A stretch of DNA of 64,000 nucleotides from Vibrio ishigakensis (GCF_024347675.1 NZ_AP024882.1:1364001-1428000), one strand, 5' to 3'. Counted from the stretch's first letter, positions 26,060 to 35,251 are shown. Notes: generated by a model from the sequence alone, not told the origin. A program made the numbers and translations.

Positions 26060-26773
26060 ATGACCAAAGCCATTTTTACATGGAGCGGAGGCAAGGATTC
26101 TGCTCTGGCTTTGTACAAGATACAACAAAGAGACGATATAGAAGTGGTTGCACTTCTAACCACTCTGAATAAAGAATACAAACGCATTTCGATGCATGGT
26201 GTGAGAGAGGAATTGCTTGATAAACAGGCTGAGTCCCTCGGCATTCCATTGATTAAGATGTGGGTAGAGCAAGACTCGTATGATGAATACGAGCAGAAAA
26301 TGAAAGAATTGCTGTTAGAGCAAAAATCTCTAGGAGTAACCAAAGTTATCTATGGAGATATCTTCTTAGAGGACCTTAGAGAGTACCGAGACAATAACCT
26401 GGCAAAGGTTGGCTTAGAGGGCGTTTATCCATTGTGGAAACTAAATACTAAAGAGGTAATCAACGAGTTTCTGTCTCTTGGCTTTAAAACCACTACCTGT
26501 TGTATCAACGATCAATATCTTGGGGAAGCGCACTCAGGTGCTTTGATAGATAAAGAGTGGATTGAATCATTACCGAAGCAAGTTGATCCTTGCGGTGAAA
26601 ATGGAGAGTTTCATACCTTCTGTTTTGACGGCCCAAACTTTTCTGAACCTCTGAAGTTGGAGTTGGGTGAAAAGCTGTATAAGCCTTTGGACGAGAAATT
26701 TATAGATAACAGTCAGCAACCCCATGCCAAAGGATTTTGGTTCACGGACCTGAGACTTCTAGAATCTAAATAA
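26060..26773 (+). CDS. Dph6-like ATP-pyrophosphatase (PP-loop)
   Basis: A 237-residue protein with the PP-loop motif SGGKDSALAL at its N-terminus and the motif YGDIFLEDLREYR, both typical of the MJ0570/diphthine-ammonia ligase family. Bacteria lack diphthamide, so the usual database name cannot describe its role; related bacterial proteins have been suggested to function in cobalamin-related or other amidation reactions. A strong AAGGAG site precedes the ATG. It is a single-gene unit with a terminator downstream. Confidence 0.85.
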   Translation: MTKAIFTWSGGKDSALALYKIQQRDDIEVVALLTTLNKEYKRISMHGVREELLDKQAESLGIPLIKMWVEQDSYDEYEQKMKELLLEQKSLGVTKVIYGDIFLEDLREYRDNNLAKVGLEGVYPLWKLNTKEVINEFLSLGFKTTTCCINDQYLGEAHSGALIDKEWIESLPKQVDPCGENGEFHTFCFDGPNFSEPLKLELGEKLYKPLDEKFIDNSQQPHAKGFWFTDLRLLESK

Positions 26774-26817
26774 CTGGCTGGAAGTTAAGCATATCGGTTA
26801 GCTAGTCCTTATCAATA

Positions 26818-26844
26818 GAAAAGGCGCATTAAATGCGCCTTTGT
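26818..26844. terminator. Bidirectional terminator
   Basis: AAAGGCGCATT/AATGCGCCTTT near-perfect inverted repeat with A- and T-rich flanks, between the convergent Dph6-like and phnA genes. Confidence 0.85.
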
Positions 26845-26862
26845 AGTATCTAACTAGTAGAA

Positions 26863-27432
26863 TTACTTCTTGCGACAGAACTCGCAACGTAGCCACATAG
26901 ATTGGCCTTCTACCTTGCCTGAGAATAGCTCTGGATCATCTTGTGCAAGACCAATGTTGCGAACCATAGTGCCTTGCTTAACTACCATTGAAGAACCTTT
27001 TACTGGCAAGTCTTTGATAATGGTTACTGTGTCACCTTTTGAAAGAGGTGCACCGTGGCAGTCAACGTGCTTCTTACCGTCGTTTTCCATGCCAGTTTCG
27101 GCCCAGTTCTTGGTCTCTTCTTCCATATACATCATGTCTAGAAGGTCTTGAGCCCAGCCTTCAGAGCGTGCAAGACGAGTCAGTTGGCGCCAAGCTAGAA
27201 CCTGAACTGGAGCTTCTTGGCTCCACATGCTGTCGTTAAGGCAACGCCAGTGGTTTACGTCCATTTGCTCTGGGTCTTCAACTTGAGTGCGGCAGGTGTC
27301 GCAAAGAATAGCACCATGATCAACGGTTACTTGAGTGTGAGGAGCGACTGCGAATGGTTTAAGATCAGAAGTTGAACCGCAAAGCTCGCACTTGTCACCA
27401 CTACGTTGAAGAAGAGTTGTTTCGATAGACAT
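26863..27432 (-). CDS. phnA: PhnA/YjdM-family zinc-ribbon protein
   Basis: A 189-residue protein. The N-terminus carries two Cys pairs (CELC and CDTC) forming a zinc ribbon; the C-terminal PhnA domain contains LSKGDTVTIIKDLPVKGSS and KQGTMVRNIGL. The middle section is longer than in E. coli YjdM (about 110 residues), as in other gammaproteobacterial long forms. Despite the name, a role in phosphonate use is not established. Single gene between convergent and divergent neighbours. Confidence 0.88.
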   Translation of the reverse strand: MSIETTLLQRSGDKCELCGSTSDLKPFAVAPHTQVTVDHGAILCDTCRTQVEDPEQMDVNHWRCLNDSMWSQEAPVQVLAWRQLTRLARSEGWAQDLLDMMYMEEETKNWAETGMENDGKKHVDCHGAPLSKGDTVTIIKDLPVKGSSMVVKQGTMVRNIGLAQDDPELFSGKVEGQSMWLRCEFCRKK

Positions 27433-27556
27433 TCTGTTACCTTGTACTTTGGTCTCAAATTTTGCGGGACATTATACTTAAAACCACACTTTTTGCGAGG
27501 TTTGTCACGCCGAGCCTTCGCTATGTGTGTGGATTCATAGCTTTCAAATATGTGCT

Positions 27557-28342
27557 TTATGGGCGTTTGCAGTTTGGTTTATCACCACTGTAACCGGGCA
27601 AAGTTTTCGCCTCTGAGTTTAGGTCGTTGATCCGAGTATCGTGAGAGGGGTGGGTGGATAGCAGCTCCGGCGGTTGGTTGCCACCCGATGCCTTGGCCAT
27701 GTTCCTCCATAGGGCAATACTCTGGTAAGGGTCAAAACCTGCTTTAGCCATCAATTGTAAACCTACGATATCCGCCTCGCTCTCTTGAGTTCGACCGTAA
27801 GGGAGTATCACTCCGTATTGAACCCCAGCGCCCATCAAGGCGACGATTTCATTGCGGTACTCTTGGTTAGCAAGAGCCGCGTTGGATAGTTGAAGTCCAG
27901 TATTGGCTATCTGTGCTTGTGAAATACGCTCATTACTGTGGTCAGCAAGTACGTGCGCTATCTCGTGGCCTATAACAGTAGCTAGTTGGTCTTGGTTCAC
28001 CGCAACCTTAAGCAGGCCGGTATAAACGCCAATCTTTCCACCAGGCAAAGCAAACGCATTCACCTGTGGGCTATCAAATACCACCACTTCCCATTTATCA
28101 AAACTTGGCTGCTTGGGGACAAACTCTAAAATTCGGTCTGTTACACACTGCACATAGGCATTGGTTGCTTTATCTTGGCTGATCTTTTGCTCTTGTTTCA
28201 TCTGCTCAAAAGATTGAGCACCAAGTTGTGACATCTGGCTGTCAGAAAAGAGAATGACCTGGTTACGACCAGTAGGAGATTTAGCACAGCCAAAAAGCCC
28301 AGCGACTACAAGCGCTAGGCTGATAATTTTTGCAAACTTCAT
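27557..28342 (-). CDS. M48-family metalloprotease lipoprotein
   Basis: A 261-residue protein with lipobox LFGC (Cys19) and a gluzincin active site HEIAHVLADH, with the downstream ESEADIVGLQLMAKAGFDP containing the third zinc ligand. The layout (TGRNQVILFSDSQMSQLG at the mature N-terminus) is that of LoiP/YcaL-type periplasmic proteases involved in outer-membrane quality control. ATG 28342 has GGAAAG upstream and gives the lipoprotein start; the longer frame to 28480 is not supported. It is divergent from the thioesterase gene. Confidence 0.9.
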   Translation of the reverse strand: MKFAKIISLALVVAGLFGCAKSPTGRNQVILFSDSQMSQLGAQSFEQMKQEQKISQDKATNAYVQCVTDRILEFVPKQPSFDKWEVVVFDSPQVNAFALPGGKIGVYTGLLKVAVNQDQLATVIGHEIAHVLADHSNERISQAQIANTGLQLSNAALANQEYRNEIVALMGAGVQYGVILPYGRTQESEADIVGLQLMAKAGFDPYQSIALWRNMAKASGGNQPPELLSTHPSHDTRINDLNSEAKTLPGYSGDKPNCKRP

Positions 28343-28455
28343 GGTTTCTTTCCAATTGCGTTTATATAAAAAGCATATACTTGGATCAGGACTACTGCCC
28401 ATATTTTTGGTAGTTTTAGAGACGAAAATCATATAAATATCAGTAGGATGACTAA

Positions 28456-28887
28456 GTGAGTATCTGGAACAAGACGCCATGCCTAGAGAAGCTTAACGCT
28501 AGCTCAAAAAATACCCTAGTTGAGCATCTGCAAATTGAGTACAACCAATTTGACGACAACTCTCTTTCAGCGACCATGCCAGTTGCACCTATCACACATC
28601 AGCCTTTAGGTATGCTACATGGCGGGGCATCTGTGGTTTTAGCGGAGACCCTAGGGTCGGTCGCTGCCAATATGTGCGTGGATGAAAACCAATACTGTGT
28701 AGGGCTAGAGATCAATGCCAATCATGTTAAAGCCGCGCGTTCTGGTTTTGTCACAGGCACAGCAAAGCCGATACATCTTGGACGTCAAACCCAGATCTGG
28801 TCGATTGATATTATCAATGAGCAACAACAGCTAGTGTGCGCATCCCGTCTTACTGTCATGGTAAGAACAAAAGGGGCAAAACAGTGA
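28456..28887 (+). CDS. Hotdog-fold acyl-CoA thioesterase (MenI/YdiI-like)
   Basis: A 143-residue hotdog thioesterase with MLHGGASVVLAETLGS, which contains the catalytic acidic residue region, then EINANHVKAARSG. This matches E. coli YdiI/MenI in length and motif. Such enzymes hydrolyse 1,4-dihydroxy-2-naphthoyl-CoA or other aromatic/acyl-CoAs; specificity cannot be read here. GTG 28456 has AGGA seven bases upstream. It overlaps the DUF3389 gene by four bases, so both are coupled. Confidence 0.88.
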   Translation: MSIWNKTPCLEKLNASSKNTLVEHLQIEYNQFDDNSLSATMPVAPITHQPLGMLHGGASVVLAETLGSVAANMCVDENQYCVGLEINANHVKAARSGFVTGTAKPIHLGRQTQIWSIDIINEQQQLVCASRLTVMVRTKGAKQ

Positions 28888-29108
28888 CCTTTGATTTTGA
28901 ACTAGGAAAGATAGTCGTCACGCCACATGAGATAATGATTCGATTGTTCGGTGAACAGCGCATGACGTTGCAAGCGCACACAGATGTAATTCAGCTTATG
29001 GGTAATGTGTTGGTTGTGCATGATGCACAGAGCCGTTGGTCGGTTAAACTGGATAGTGAAATCGTTGACCAAATTATTGAAATTACAGGGTTAGCTAGAG
29101 TTAATTAA
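28884..29108 (+). CDS. DUF3389 family protein
   Basis: A 74-residue protein starting with GTG 28884 inside the end of the thioesterase gene, with AGGGG seven bases upstream. The sequence (GKIVVTPHEIMIRL, MTLQAHTDVIQLMG, SRWSVKLDSE) fits DUF3389, a small family I know from vibrios. Function unknown. The operon-like spacing suggests co-expression with the thioesterase and possibly sgrR, which starts 64 bp downstream. Confidence 0.78.
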   Translation: MTFDFELGKIVVTPHEIMIRLFGEQRMTLQAHTDVIQLMGNVLVVHDAQSRWSVKLDSEIVDQIIEITGLARVN

Positions 29109-29172
29109 CTTTGCTTGAAGTGCTAAAATAAGGAAATTCTTACTCTAAATACTTAAATGGAATTTCCTCTTT

Positions 29173-30855
29173 ATGAGCAGTCCTCGCCTACGAGCCCAGT
29201 TTGAAACCCTGTTTGAGCATTTTAACGGCGAAGACAGCGATACTCGTATAGAGGACATCACCGAAATCCTCTTCTGTACTCGTCGAAATGCCCGAATTGT
29301 ACTCAACAAGCTAGCAGAAGAGGGGTGGATTGAGTGGCATCCTTCGGCAGGGCGAGGGAAACAGTCACAGCTTATATTTAAGCAAAACCGTAATGCCGTA
29401 GGAGAGGACCTTGCCAAGCGCTATCTAGAAGAAGGCAAGATAGGGCATGCTCTGCAGGTTCTTAATCAAGATGCCTCTCGTCTTACTCAGGTTATTCAAG
29501 ATTATCTCGGTGTGCAGAATCAGTCCGGTCAGCAGGTCGTTAGGCTTCCTTATTACCGTCCTCTAGCCATGCTACACCCGAGGAAACCCCATCGTCGCTC
29601 TGAGCAAAACATCATCCATCAGGTGTATAGCGGACTAACCAAGTTTGATAGTGACGACAACCTACAGCCAGATTTAGCCCATTATTGGGAGGCTTTCTCC
29701 GGAACCCATTGGCGCTTTTATCTTCGAGCAAAGGTGCGCTTTCACAATGGACAGCTTCTCGAAACCCAAGATGTGATCGATCATTTTGATATCTTGAAGA
29801 AGCTTTCTTTGTACTCGCATATCGACAGAGTAGAGTCTCCATCACCTTTCGTTATCGATGTTTTCTTGAGTAAAGAAGATCACTATTTTGATCTTATTTT
29901 GGCTGAGTCCAGTGCCAAAATTCTGCCAAAAAATGCACTTGAGATAGAAAATATAGAAAGATTGCCCGTAGGGACAGGACCTTATAAGGTCGCGGTCAAC
30001 AATGAAAAACAGTTGATTCTTGAAGCGTTCGACAACTATTTTGGCTTCAGACCTTTAGTAGATAGAGTTGAGGTCTGGGTGATTGATGAGGCGCACTCGA
30101 GCTTGGTGTATCCAAGTTTGAATCAGCCAGACCTGCCCATCAATAATAGCGATACGGATGTCTCTCTGGATCCTGGCTGTACCTACGTTTCAATTAACCA
30201 GCGCAACGGGCTAGGGCAAAGCACCGATTGGCAGAATTACTTTGCCTCTAAACTAAGTTCGTTCAACTTGTTCGCTAAATTGCCACAAGAGTCGATCATC
30301 GAGCTTGGTCTTTTACCTGCACATGGCCTCAAGCCCGGCTGGTATCATGCTCAAACACTGCAAGCTAACAAGCCTGCAGAAAATGCAACGGTAACCATTG
30401 CTTATCACAGTGAGCATCCAGTTTTCCCCACCATAGCAAAGGCAATCGCCAACTTGCTTAAAGAAGATGGTCTTAGTGTACAGTTCAATCGCTATGAGAC
30501 CTTTCCAGATGATCTTTCAAAGGTCGATCTCTGGTTAAAGCCGATGGGGATTGGCACGCACAGGGACGATATGCTTCGTGGATGGATTCTAGAATACAGT
30601 GATGTGGACCTGCTTTGTGGTGATGAACGCTATGCGCAGCTGCAAGCCATGATGGAGGCTTGGCATGGCACGCCGAATCAGACATTCCCTGCGAAAGAGC
30701 TTGGACGTTTTTTGGTAGAGAATAAGCTAGTGATCCCTATGTTCCACTGCTGGCTTGGGGTGAGCACCGACCACTGCGGCTCACTACAAAACGCCAAGTG
30801 CAATGCCTTAGGTTGGTTCGACTTTTCCAAGGTTTGGGTGAAACCTGAATCATAA
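29173..30855 (+). CDS. sgrR: SgrR-family transcriptional regulator
   Basis: A 560-residue protein with an N-terminal winged helix-turn-helix (about 1-115: DITEILFCTRRNARIVLNKLAEEGWIEW, then GRGKQSQL), fused to a periplasmic-binding-protein-like SBP_bac_5 domain (about 170-480). This is the SgrR architecture. E. coli SgrR senses sugar-phosphate stress and activates the small RNA SgrS; no SgrS-like gene is visible next to it here, and the target in this organism is unknown. Upstream genes encode a thioesterase and DUF3389. Confidence 0.9.
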   Translation: MSSPRLRAQFETLFEHFNGEDSDTRIEDITEILFCTRRNARIVLNKLAEEGWIEWHPSAGRGKQSQLIFKQNRNAVGEDLAKRYLEEGKIGHALQVLNQDASRLTQVIQDYLGVQNQSGQQVVRLPYYRPLAMLHPRKPHRRSEQNIIHQVYSGLTKFDSDDNLQPDLAHYWEAFSGTHWRFYLRAKVRFHNGQLLETQDVIDHFDILKKLSLYSHIDRVESPSPFVIDVFLSKEDHYFDLILAESSAKILPKNALEIENIERLPVGTGPYKVAVNNEKQLILEAFDNYFGFRPLVDRVEVWVIDEAHSSLVYPSLNQPDLPINNSDTDVSLDPGCTYVSINQRNGLGQSTDWQNYFASKLSSFNLFAKLPQESIIELGLLPAHGLKPGWYHAQTLQANKPAENATVTIAYHSEHPVFPTIAKAIANLLKEDGLSVQFNRYETFPDDLSKVDLWLKPMGIGTHRDDMLRGWILEYSDVDLLCGDERYAQLQAMMEAWHGTPNQTFPAKELGRFLVENKLVIPMFHCWLGVSTDHCGSLQNAKCNALGWFDFSKVWVKPES

Positions 30856-30949
30856 ACAGAATTGAGGTTAGACCTAAAGTTTCCTTTCTGTATTCCCGCG
30901 TTCTATTTGCACACAATAGCACCGCTTTTAATCACTAAGGCGGTGTCAG

Positions 30950-31357
30950 ATGCAAAAAATTCCCTACATATGTGCCCTTATCTGTGTGCTGGTTTCAGGC
31001 TCACTTCAAGCCCATGGTTTGGTCTATGACCAAGGGCAGTACGATGCAAACCAGTTCAATGAAGACATGATCTATTGTGAAGGTCTTGCTCATCAGCTCC
31101 CTCAAGAAGAGGCGCCTGGTCTTGTTGAAGAAACTGCCAAGCGTGGAGCGCGTGGTGCAGCAGCAGGTGCAGTAGCCGGCAGTGTATCAGGAAACTCTGG
31201 CAGTGACGCCGCCAAAACCGGTGCTGCTGTTGGTATGACCCTTGGTGTTCTTGGCAATAGAGGCAACCGTAAAGCAGCTGAAGCAAGTAACCAACAGGCG
31301 TACACCGACCTAGTTCGTAACTGTATGTCTGGTCGTGGCTATATGGCACTTAATTAA
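30950..31357 (+). CDS. Glycine-zipper family secreted protein
   Basis: A 135-residue protein with a signal peptide ending LQAHG and a central Gly/Ala-rich stretch (RGARGAAAGAVAGSVSGNSGSDAAKTGAAVGMTLG) of the glycine-zipper type that inserts into membranes. One Cys on either side (IYCEG, RNCMSGRGY) could pair. Such proteins sit in the envelope with no defined activity. It is followed after 13 bp by another small secreted-protein gene. Confidence 0.75.
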   Translation: MQKIPYICALICVLVSGSLQAHGLVYDQGQYDANQFNEDMIYCEGLAHQLPQEEAPGLVEETAKRGARGAAAGAVAGSVSGNSGSDAAKTGAAVGMTLGVLGNRGNRKAAEASNQQAYTDLVRNCMSGRGYMALN

Positions 31358-31370
31358 GCGAGGTAACAGA

Positions 31371-31652
31371 ATGAATGCTCAAACTATTAAACGTGCGGTA
31401 ATTGCTACTTCATTTGTGGGCTTTTTTATGACCATAGGAGTCCAAAAAGCGATGGCAGGCCCTGTGCATGATTTAGGCCACTTGACTGATCATGAAATGT
31501 CGGGTGAAGCGACTCAAATGGTCACCGTCGACGGGGTTGAATACCAAGCAACAGAGTCCTTTATGCAGAAATCTGAGGTGAGTGAGACCGAAGAGGGCGT
31601 GAAGGTGATAAGAACCACAGTTGAAACTATAGAGCTAAAAGAGGTTCAGTAA
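31371..31652 (+). CDS. Small hypothetical secreted protein
   Basis: A 93-residue protein with a signal peptide ending KAMA and an acidic mature part without Cys (VTVDGVEYQATESFMQKSEV, then EEGVKVIRTTVETIE). GAGGTAA before ATG 31371 fixes the start; a longer frame from 31335 is rejected. No family recognised. It is the second gene of a two-gene unit with the glycine-zipper protein and converges with selO, two bases apart. Confidence 0.7.
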   Translation: MNAQTIKRAVIATSFVGFFMTIGVQKAMAGPVHDLGHLTDHEMSGEATQMVTVDGVEYQATESFMQKSEVSETEEGVKVIRTTVETIELKEVQ

Positions 31653-31654
31653 GA

Positions 31655-33100
31655 CTAAGACGAGCAGCTCAAACAGATATTAACGCCGCCATCTCTAGCA
31701 GGTTTAGACCAATGCGAAGGTACTTGATGGCTCACAAAAGGATTAGCGAGTACCTTCATCCAGCGGTCTACAATCTCAAATCGACCCGACTCCACCTCAT
31801 CAATAACCTCTTGTGCTAGGTGAGTTCTAAGAATGTACTTAGGGTTTACTGCGCACATGGCCGTGATGCGCGCTCTCTCATTCGGATAATCCAATTCCAA
31901 TCTATGTTGATACTGCTTCATCCACTCTTGCCATTCAGGGTTTTGAAAGCTGGGTTCGGTAAACCATTCTCGGTAGGTCAATTCTGATAATCGCCTGTAG
32001 CTATGGTTATAGTCGAGCTTGAGTTTTTCCATAAGAGCTAACACATGATTAAGTTCGTCACTGTCGCCTTCTTTACTAGATATTAAGCCAAAGCGCTCTC
32101 TCATCAGCCCTGTATACTGAGCTTGAACTTCATCTACATAGCTTGCCAGTACGACTTCAATATCGTCTTTCTCTAACACAGAGGATAGGGCGTATCCCAA
32201 TGCAGATAGATTCCAGTGCGCAATTCCAGGTTGCCTGTTAAAAGCATATCGACCCTCATAGTCTGTGTGATTACCCACAAAGTTTGGTTGATACTGTTCG
32301 ATGAAGGCATACGGGCCGTAGTCGAAAGTTTGCCCAAGAATGCTCATGTTGTCCGTGTTCATCACCCCATGATAAAAGCCATACGCCTGCCAACCTGCGA
32401 TCATCTTAGCCGTGCGCTTTACTACTTCTGACAAGAACAGCTTAAATCTATCTTTACGTCCTTTAAGTTTAGGAAAATGCCAATTGATAACATGGTCCAT
32501 AAGAGGCTGAATCAGGTGTTGTTGCCCACTATAAAAAAGATATTCAAAATGACCGAAGCGGATATGGGTTGGAGCGATTCTTAATAGGGTTGCAGCGCGC
32601 TCCAGTTCTTCTCTGCGCACAGGTGTTTGAGAGCCCACAAGTGCAAGGGCTTGGGTGGTTTCTATGCCTAGGCCAGTCATGGCCGCACTAATCAAATATT
32701 CTCTGACAGATGAGCGGATAACTGCTCTGCCATCACCCATTCGAGAATATGGCGTTTGTCCGCTTCCTTTTAGATGCATGTCCCACTTTTGCGTAGAATC
32801 ATCAACGAACTCTGCCAGAAGTAGGCCCCGTCCATCACCCAGGTCTGGATTGTATTGACCGAATTGATGCCCAGTGTATTTCATCGCCAATGGCTTCCAC
32901 TGGGGAAGTGTGCGTTTGCCAGACAAGAGTTGAGCTAGTTGTTCTTCTTCTCCTAGGTCTACTCCCAATCGCATAGCTAGGTCGCTGTTGGCATGGATGA
33001 GATAAGGGGCGGTGATAGGAGTCGGGTTAACAAAGGAAGAGAGCGCAGGCCCCAACTCGGCATAACTGTGACAATAGTTAAGCTTGTGTAAGGGCTTCAT
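31655..33100 (-). CDS. selO: Protein adenylyltransferase SelO
   Basis: A 481-residue pseudokinase of the SelO/YdiU family, which transfers AMP to Ser, Thr or Tyr of target proteins. Recognised from GDGRGLLLAEF, HLKGSGQTPYSRMGDGRAV (nucleotide-binding region), RSSVREYLISAAM and MNTDNMSILGQTFDYGPY with the metal-binding Asn and Asp residues. The C-terminal CLSCSS corresponds to the site of the selenocysteine in eukaryotic homologues; here the codons give ordinary Cys and Ser, as in other bacteria. It follows yejF by 12 bp on the same strand and may be co-transcribed. Confidence 0.93.
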   Translation of the reverse strand: MKPLHKLNYCHSYAELGPALSSFVNPTPITAPYLIHANSDLAMRLGVDLGEEEQLAQLLSGKRTLPQWKPLAMKYTGHQFGQYNPDLGDGRGLLLAEFVDDSTQKWDMHLKGSGQTPYSRMGDGRAVIRSSVREYLISAAMTGLGIETTQALALVGSQTPVRREELERAATLLRIAPTHIRFGHFEYLFYSGQQHLIQPLMDHVINWHFPKLKGRKDRFKLFLSEVVKRTAKMIAGWQAYGFYHGVMNTDNMSILGQTFDYGPYAFIEQYQPNFVGNHTDYEGRYAFNRQPGIAHWNLSALGYALSSVLEKDDIEVVLASYVDEVQAQYTGLMRERFGLISSKEGDSDELNHVLALMEKLKLDYNHSYRRLSELTYREWFTEPSFQNPEWQEWMKQYQHRLELDYPNERARITAMCAVNPKYILRTHLAQEVIDEVESGRFEIVDRWMKVLANPFVSHQVPSHWSKPARDGGVNICLSCSS

Positions 33101-33112
33101 TTTTTCGCTCCA

Positions 33113-34705
33113 TTAAACCTGTGACAGGGTCACTAGCTGCTTGGTGTATTCTTGCTTTGGATTGGTAAACAGCTGTTCTGTTTCTCCAAATTCAACCACT
33201 TCACCTGCTTTAAGTACCATGGTTTGATGGCACAGGCTCCGCACTACATTTAGGTCGTGGCTGATAAACAGGTAGGTAAGATGATATTTTTGCTGAAGGC
33301 GTTTGAGTAAGTCTAACACCTGTGCCTGTACCGTACGGTCAAGGGAAGAAGTAGGCTCGTCCAACAAAATGAATTCTGGCTTAAGGATCAAAGCGCGTGC
33401 GATAGCGATACGTTGACGTTGCCCACCGGAAAACTCGTTTGGATACCTGTGTCGCGTTTCTGGGTCGAGTTCTACCTCATTCATAGCTTGGCAAATCTGC
33501 GAATCTATTTCTTGCTCACTCAGCTCTTGATGCACCCTCAAGCCTTCACCAATGATCTGAGCAACAGACATTCTAGGGTTCAAAGCGGAGAAGGGGTCTT
33601 GGAATACCACCTGCATTCTGGAGCGCAGTGGCAGCATCTTCTTTCTGTCAAAGTCTGTAATGCCTTGGCCGTCAAACTCAATATCTCCCTCACTGTGCAC
33701 CAGTTTAAGAACCGCCATACCTGTAGTGGATTTACCGGACCCACTTTCACCCACTAGACCTAGCGAATGACCTCTTTTAAGGTCAAAGTTAACCCCAGTT
33801 ACCGCTTTAACATGGTCGACCACGCGCTTGAAGATTCCGCCGTGGATAGGGAACCACACCTTGAGATTTTGCGTGTGGACTAGGGTAGGGTTGCTCTCTG
33901 GCACCTCTACAGGTGAGCCCGATGGGTCAGCCTCGATCAGCATCTTAGTATAAGGATGCTTGGGTGAGTGAAATACCTCTTGGCAATCACCAGTTTCAAC
34001 CAGTTTACCTTCTTTCATTACCGCGACGCGATTGGCTATGCGCCTGACAATGCTGAGGTCATGGGTAATGAACAGCATGGCCATATGCAGTTCTTGTTGA
34101 AGCTCTTTTAGCAGATCCAAGATTTGCGCCTGAACCGATACATCTAGGGCAGTAGTAGGCTCGTCGGCAATAAGAAGTTCTGGCTCGTTGATCAGTGCAA
34201 GCGCTATCATTACTCGCTGACGCTCACCGCCTGAGAGTTCATGAGGGTAAGCGTTAATCTTCTGTTCTGGGTTACGAATGCCGACCTTATTTAACCAGGT
34301 CAGCGCAAGATCCTTGGCTTTATTTGCTCGAACACCTCGGTGTATCTCAACAGTCTCGACAAGTTGTCGGCCTATCTTGTGCAGCGGATTAAGAGAAACC
34401 ATAGGCTCTTGGAAGATCATGCCTATGCGACCACCGCGCACGCCGCGCATTCTTCGTTCTGATAGGGTTAGAAGTTCATCGCCATCAAAATGAATAGACC
34501 CTGTCTCATACACAGCGCTTGCTTTAGGCAACAGCCTCAAGATGGAGTTAGCCGTTACAGATTTGCCAGAGCCACTTTCGCCTACCAGTGCTAGGGTCTC
34601 ACCTTTGTGTACCGAAAGGCTCACATCATGGGTAACCCTTCTAGGGTTCTTTTTACCCCCGAAAGCGACGGATAGATTTTTGATCTCTATTAAGGGTGCT
34701 GTCAT
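33113..34705 (-). CDS. yejF: Peptide ABC transporter dual ATPase YejF
   Basis: A 530-residue fusion of two ABC ATPase domains, each with Walker A (GESGSGKS), signature (LSGGERQR in the first, FSGGQRQR in the second), and Walker B (LLIADEPT and ILLDEPTS). Length and architecture match E. coli YejF, the energy module of the YejABEF peptide importer used by microcin C. ATG 34705 has AAAGGAATAGGA upstream; a longer frame to 34729 is not supported. It is separated from yejE by 543 bp that contain a gene on the opposite strand. Confidence 0.93.
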   Translation of the reverse strand: MTAPLIEIKNLSVAFGGKKNPRRVTHDVSLSVHKGETLALVGESGSGKSVTANSILRLLPKASAVYETGSIHFDGDELLTLSERRMRGVRGGRIGMIFQEPMVSLNPLHKIGRQLVETVEIHRGVRANKAKDLALTWLNKVGIRNPEQKINAYPHELSGGERQRVMIALALINEPELLIADEPTTALDVSVQAQILDLLKELQQELHMAMLFITHDLSIVRRIANRVAVMKEGKLVETGDCQEVFHSPKHPYTKMLIEADPSGSPVEVPESNPTLVHTQNLKVWFPIHGGIFKRVVDHVKAVTGVNFDLKRGHSLGLVGESGSGKSTTGMAVLKLVHSEGDIEFDGQGITDFDRKKMLPLRSRMQVVFQDPFSALNPRMSVAQIIGEGLRVHQELSEQEIDSQICQAMNEVELDPETRHRYPNEFSGGQRQRIAIARALILKPEFILLDEPTSSLDRTVQAQVLDLLKRLQQKYHLTYLFISHDLNVVRSLCHQTMVLKAGEVVEFGETEQLFTNPKQEYTKQLVTLSQV

Positions 34706-34957
34706 TCCTATTCCTTTGACAAACATCAAACACTAACAAAATCAGTGACTTGAATTTAATCGATTATGAGTGCTAAATCACGCTCAGATAAATGTATAAA
34801 AAACCAACTGTGCGATTGCTCTCATTTCTCAAATATTTTGTATCTTCTTCAACTATTTTTGGGTAAAGTTCAATTGTAGTATTAAATTACAAGGGCGGTG
34901 GCGTAATGATTTTCCCCCAATCAGCCGCCCCTTACCATCTAGCATTAGGAGGCGATA

Positions 34958-35200
34958 ATGCCAAAGGACATCTATAAATCTGCTTATAGCCTTGTAAAAG
35001 AGGCTGAACTTCACCTTCAACTGGCTCAAAAATGCTTGAGCTCACTAGATGCGACTGTAAATGATGTGGTAAGCCAAGCAACATCGGCTATCGACAACAT
35101 CTCAGGACAGAATGCAACTAGCTTGTCAGCGACTACCTCTTTAGCAAACGAACTAAAGCAATCGATTGAGGCGCTGAAATTAGAGCAAGTTAACGGCTAA
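34958..35200 (+). CDS. Small helical hypothetical protein inside the yej cluster
   Basis: An 80-residue protein, acidic to neutral, without signal peptide, Cys, Trp or His-rich motifs except one His. It reads as two helices separated by a Ser/Thr/Asn-rich loop (KSAYSLVKEAELHLQLAQKCL, then LANELKQSIEALKLEQV). It has a very strong TAGGAGG ribosome-binding site and its own terminator, so it is a real, separate gene. It lies between yejE and yejF but on the opposite strand. I recognise no family. Confidence 0.75.
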   Translation: MPKDIYKSAYSLVKEAELHLQLAQKCLSSLDATVNDVVSQATSAIDNISGQNATSLSATTSLANELKQSIEALKLEQVNG

Positions 35201-35224
35201 TTTCCCCTAAAATCTCTATTTTTG

Positions 35225-35251
35225 AAGAGGCGTCTAGCGCCTCTTTTTTTA
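35225..35251 (+). terminator. Terminator after the 80-residue protein gene
   Basis: AGAGGCG/CGCCTCT at 35226-35244 followed by seven T residues; oriented for the plus-strand gene. Confidence 0.9.

Noticed and set aside
31655..33100. Possible selenoprotein at the SelO C-terminus
   Set aside because: The CLSCSS tail is encoded by ordinary Cys and Ser codons with a normal stop; there is no in-frame UGA or SECIS-like need.
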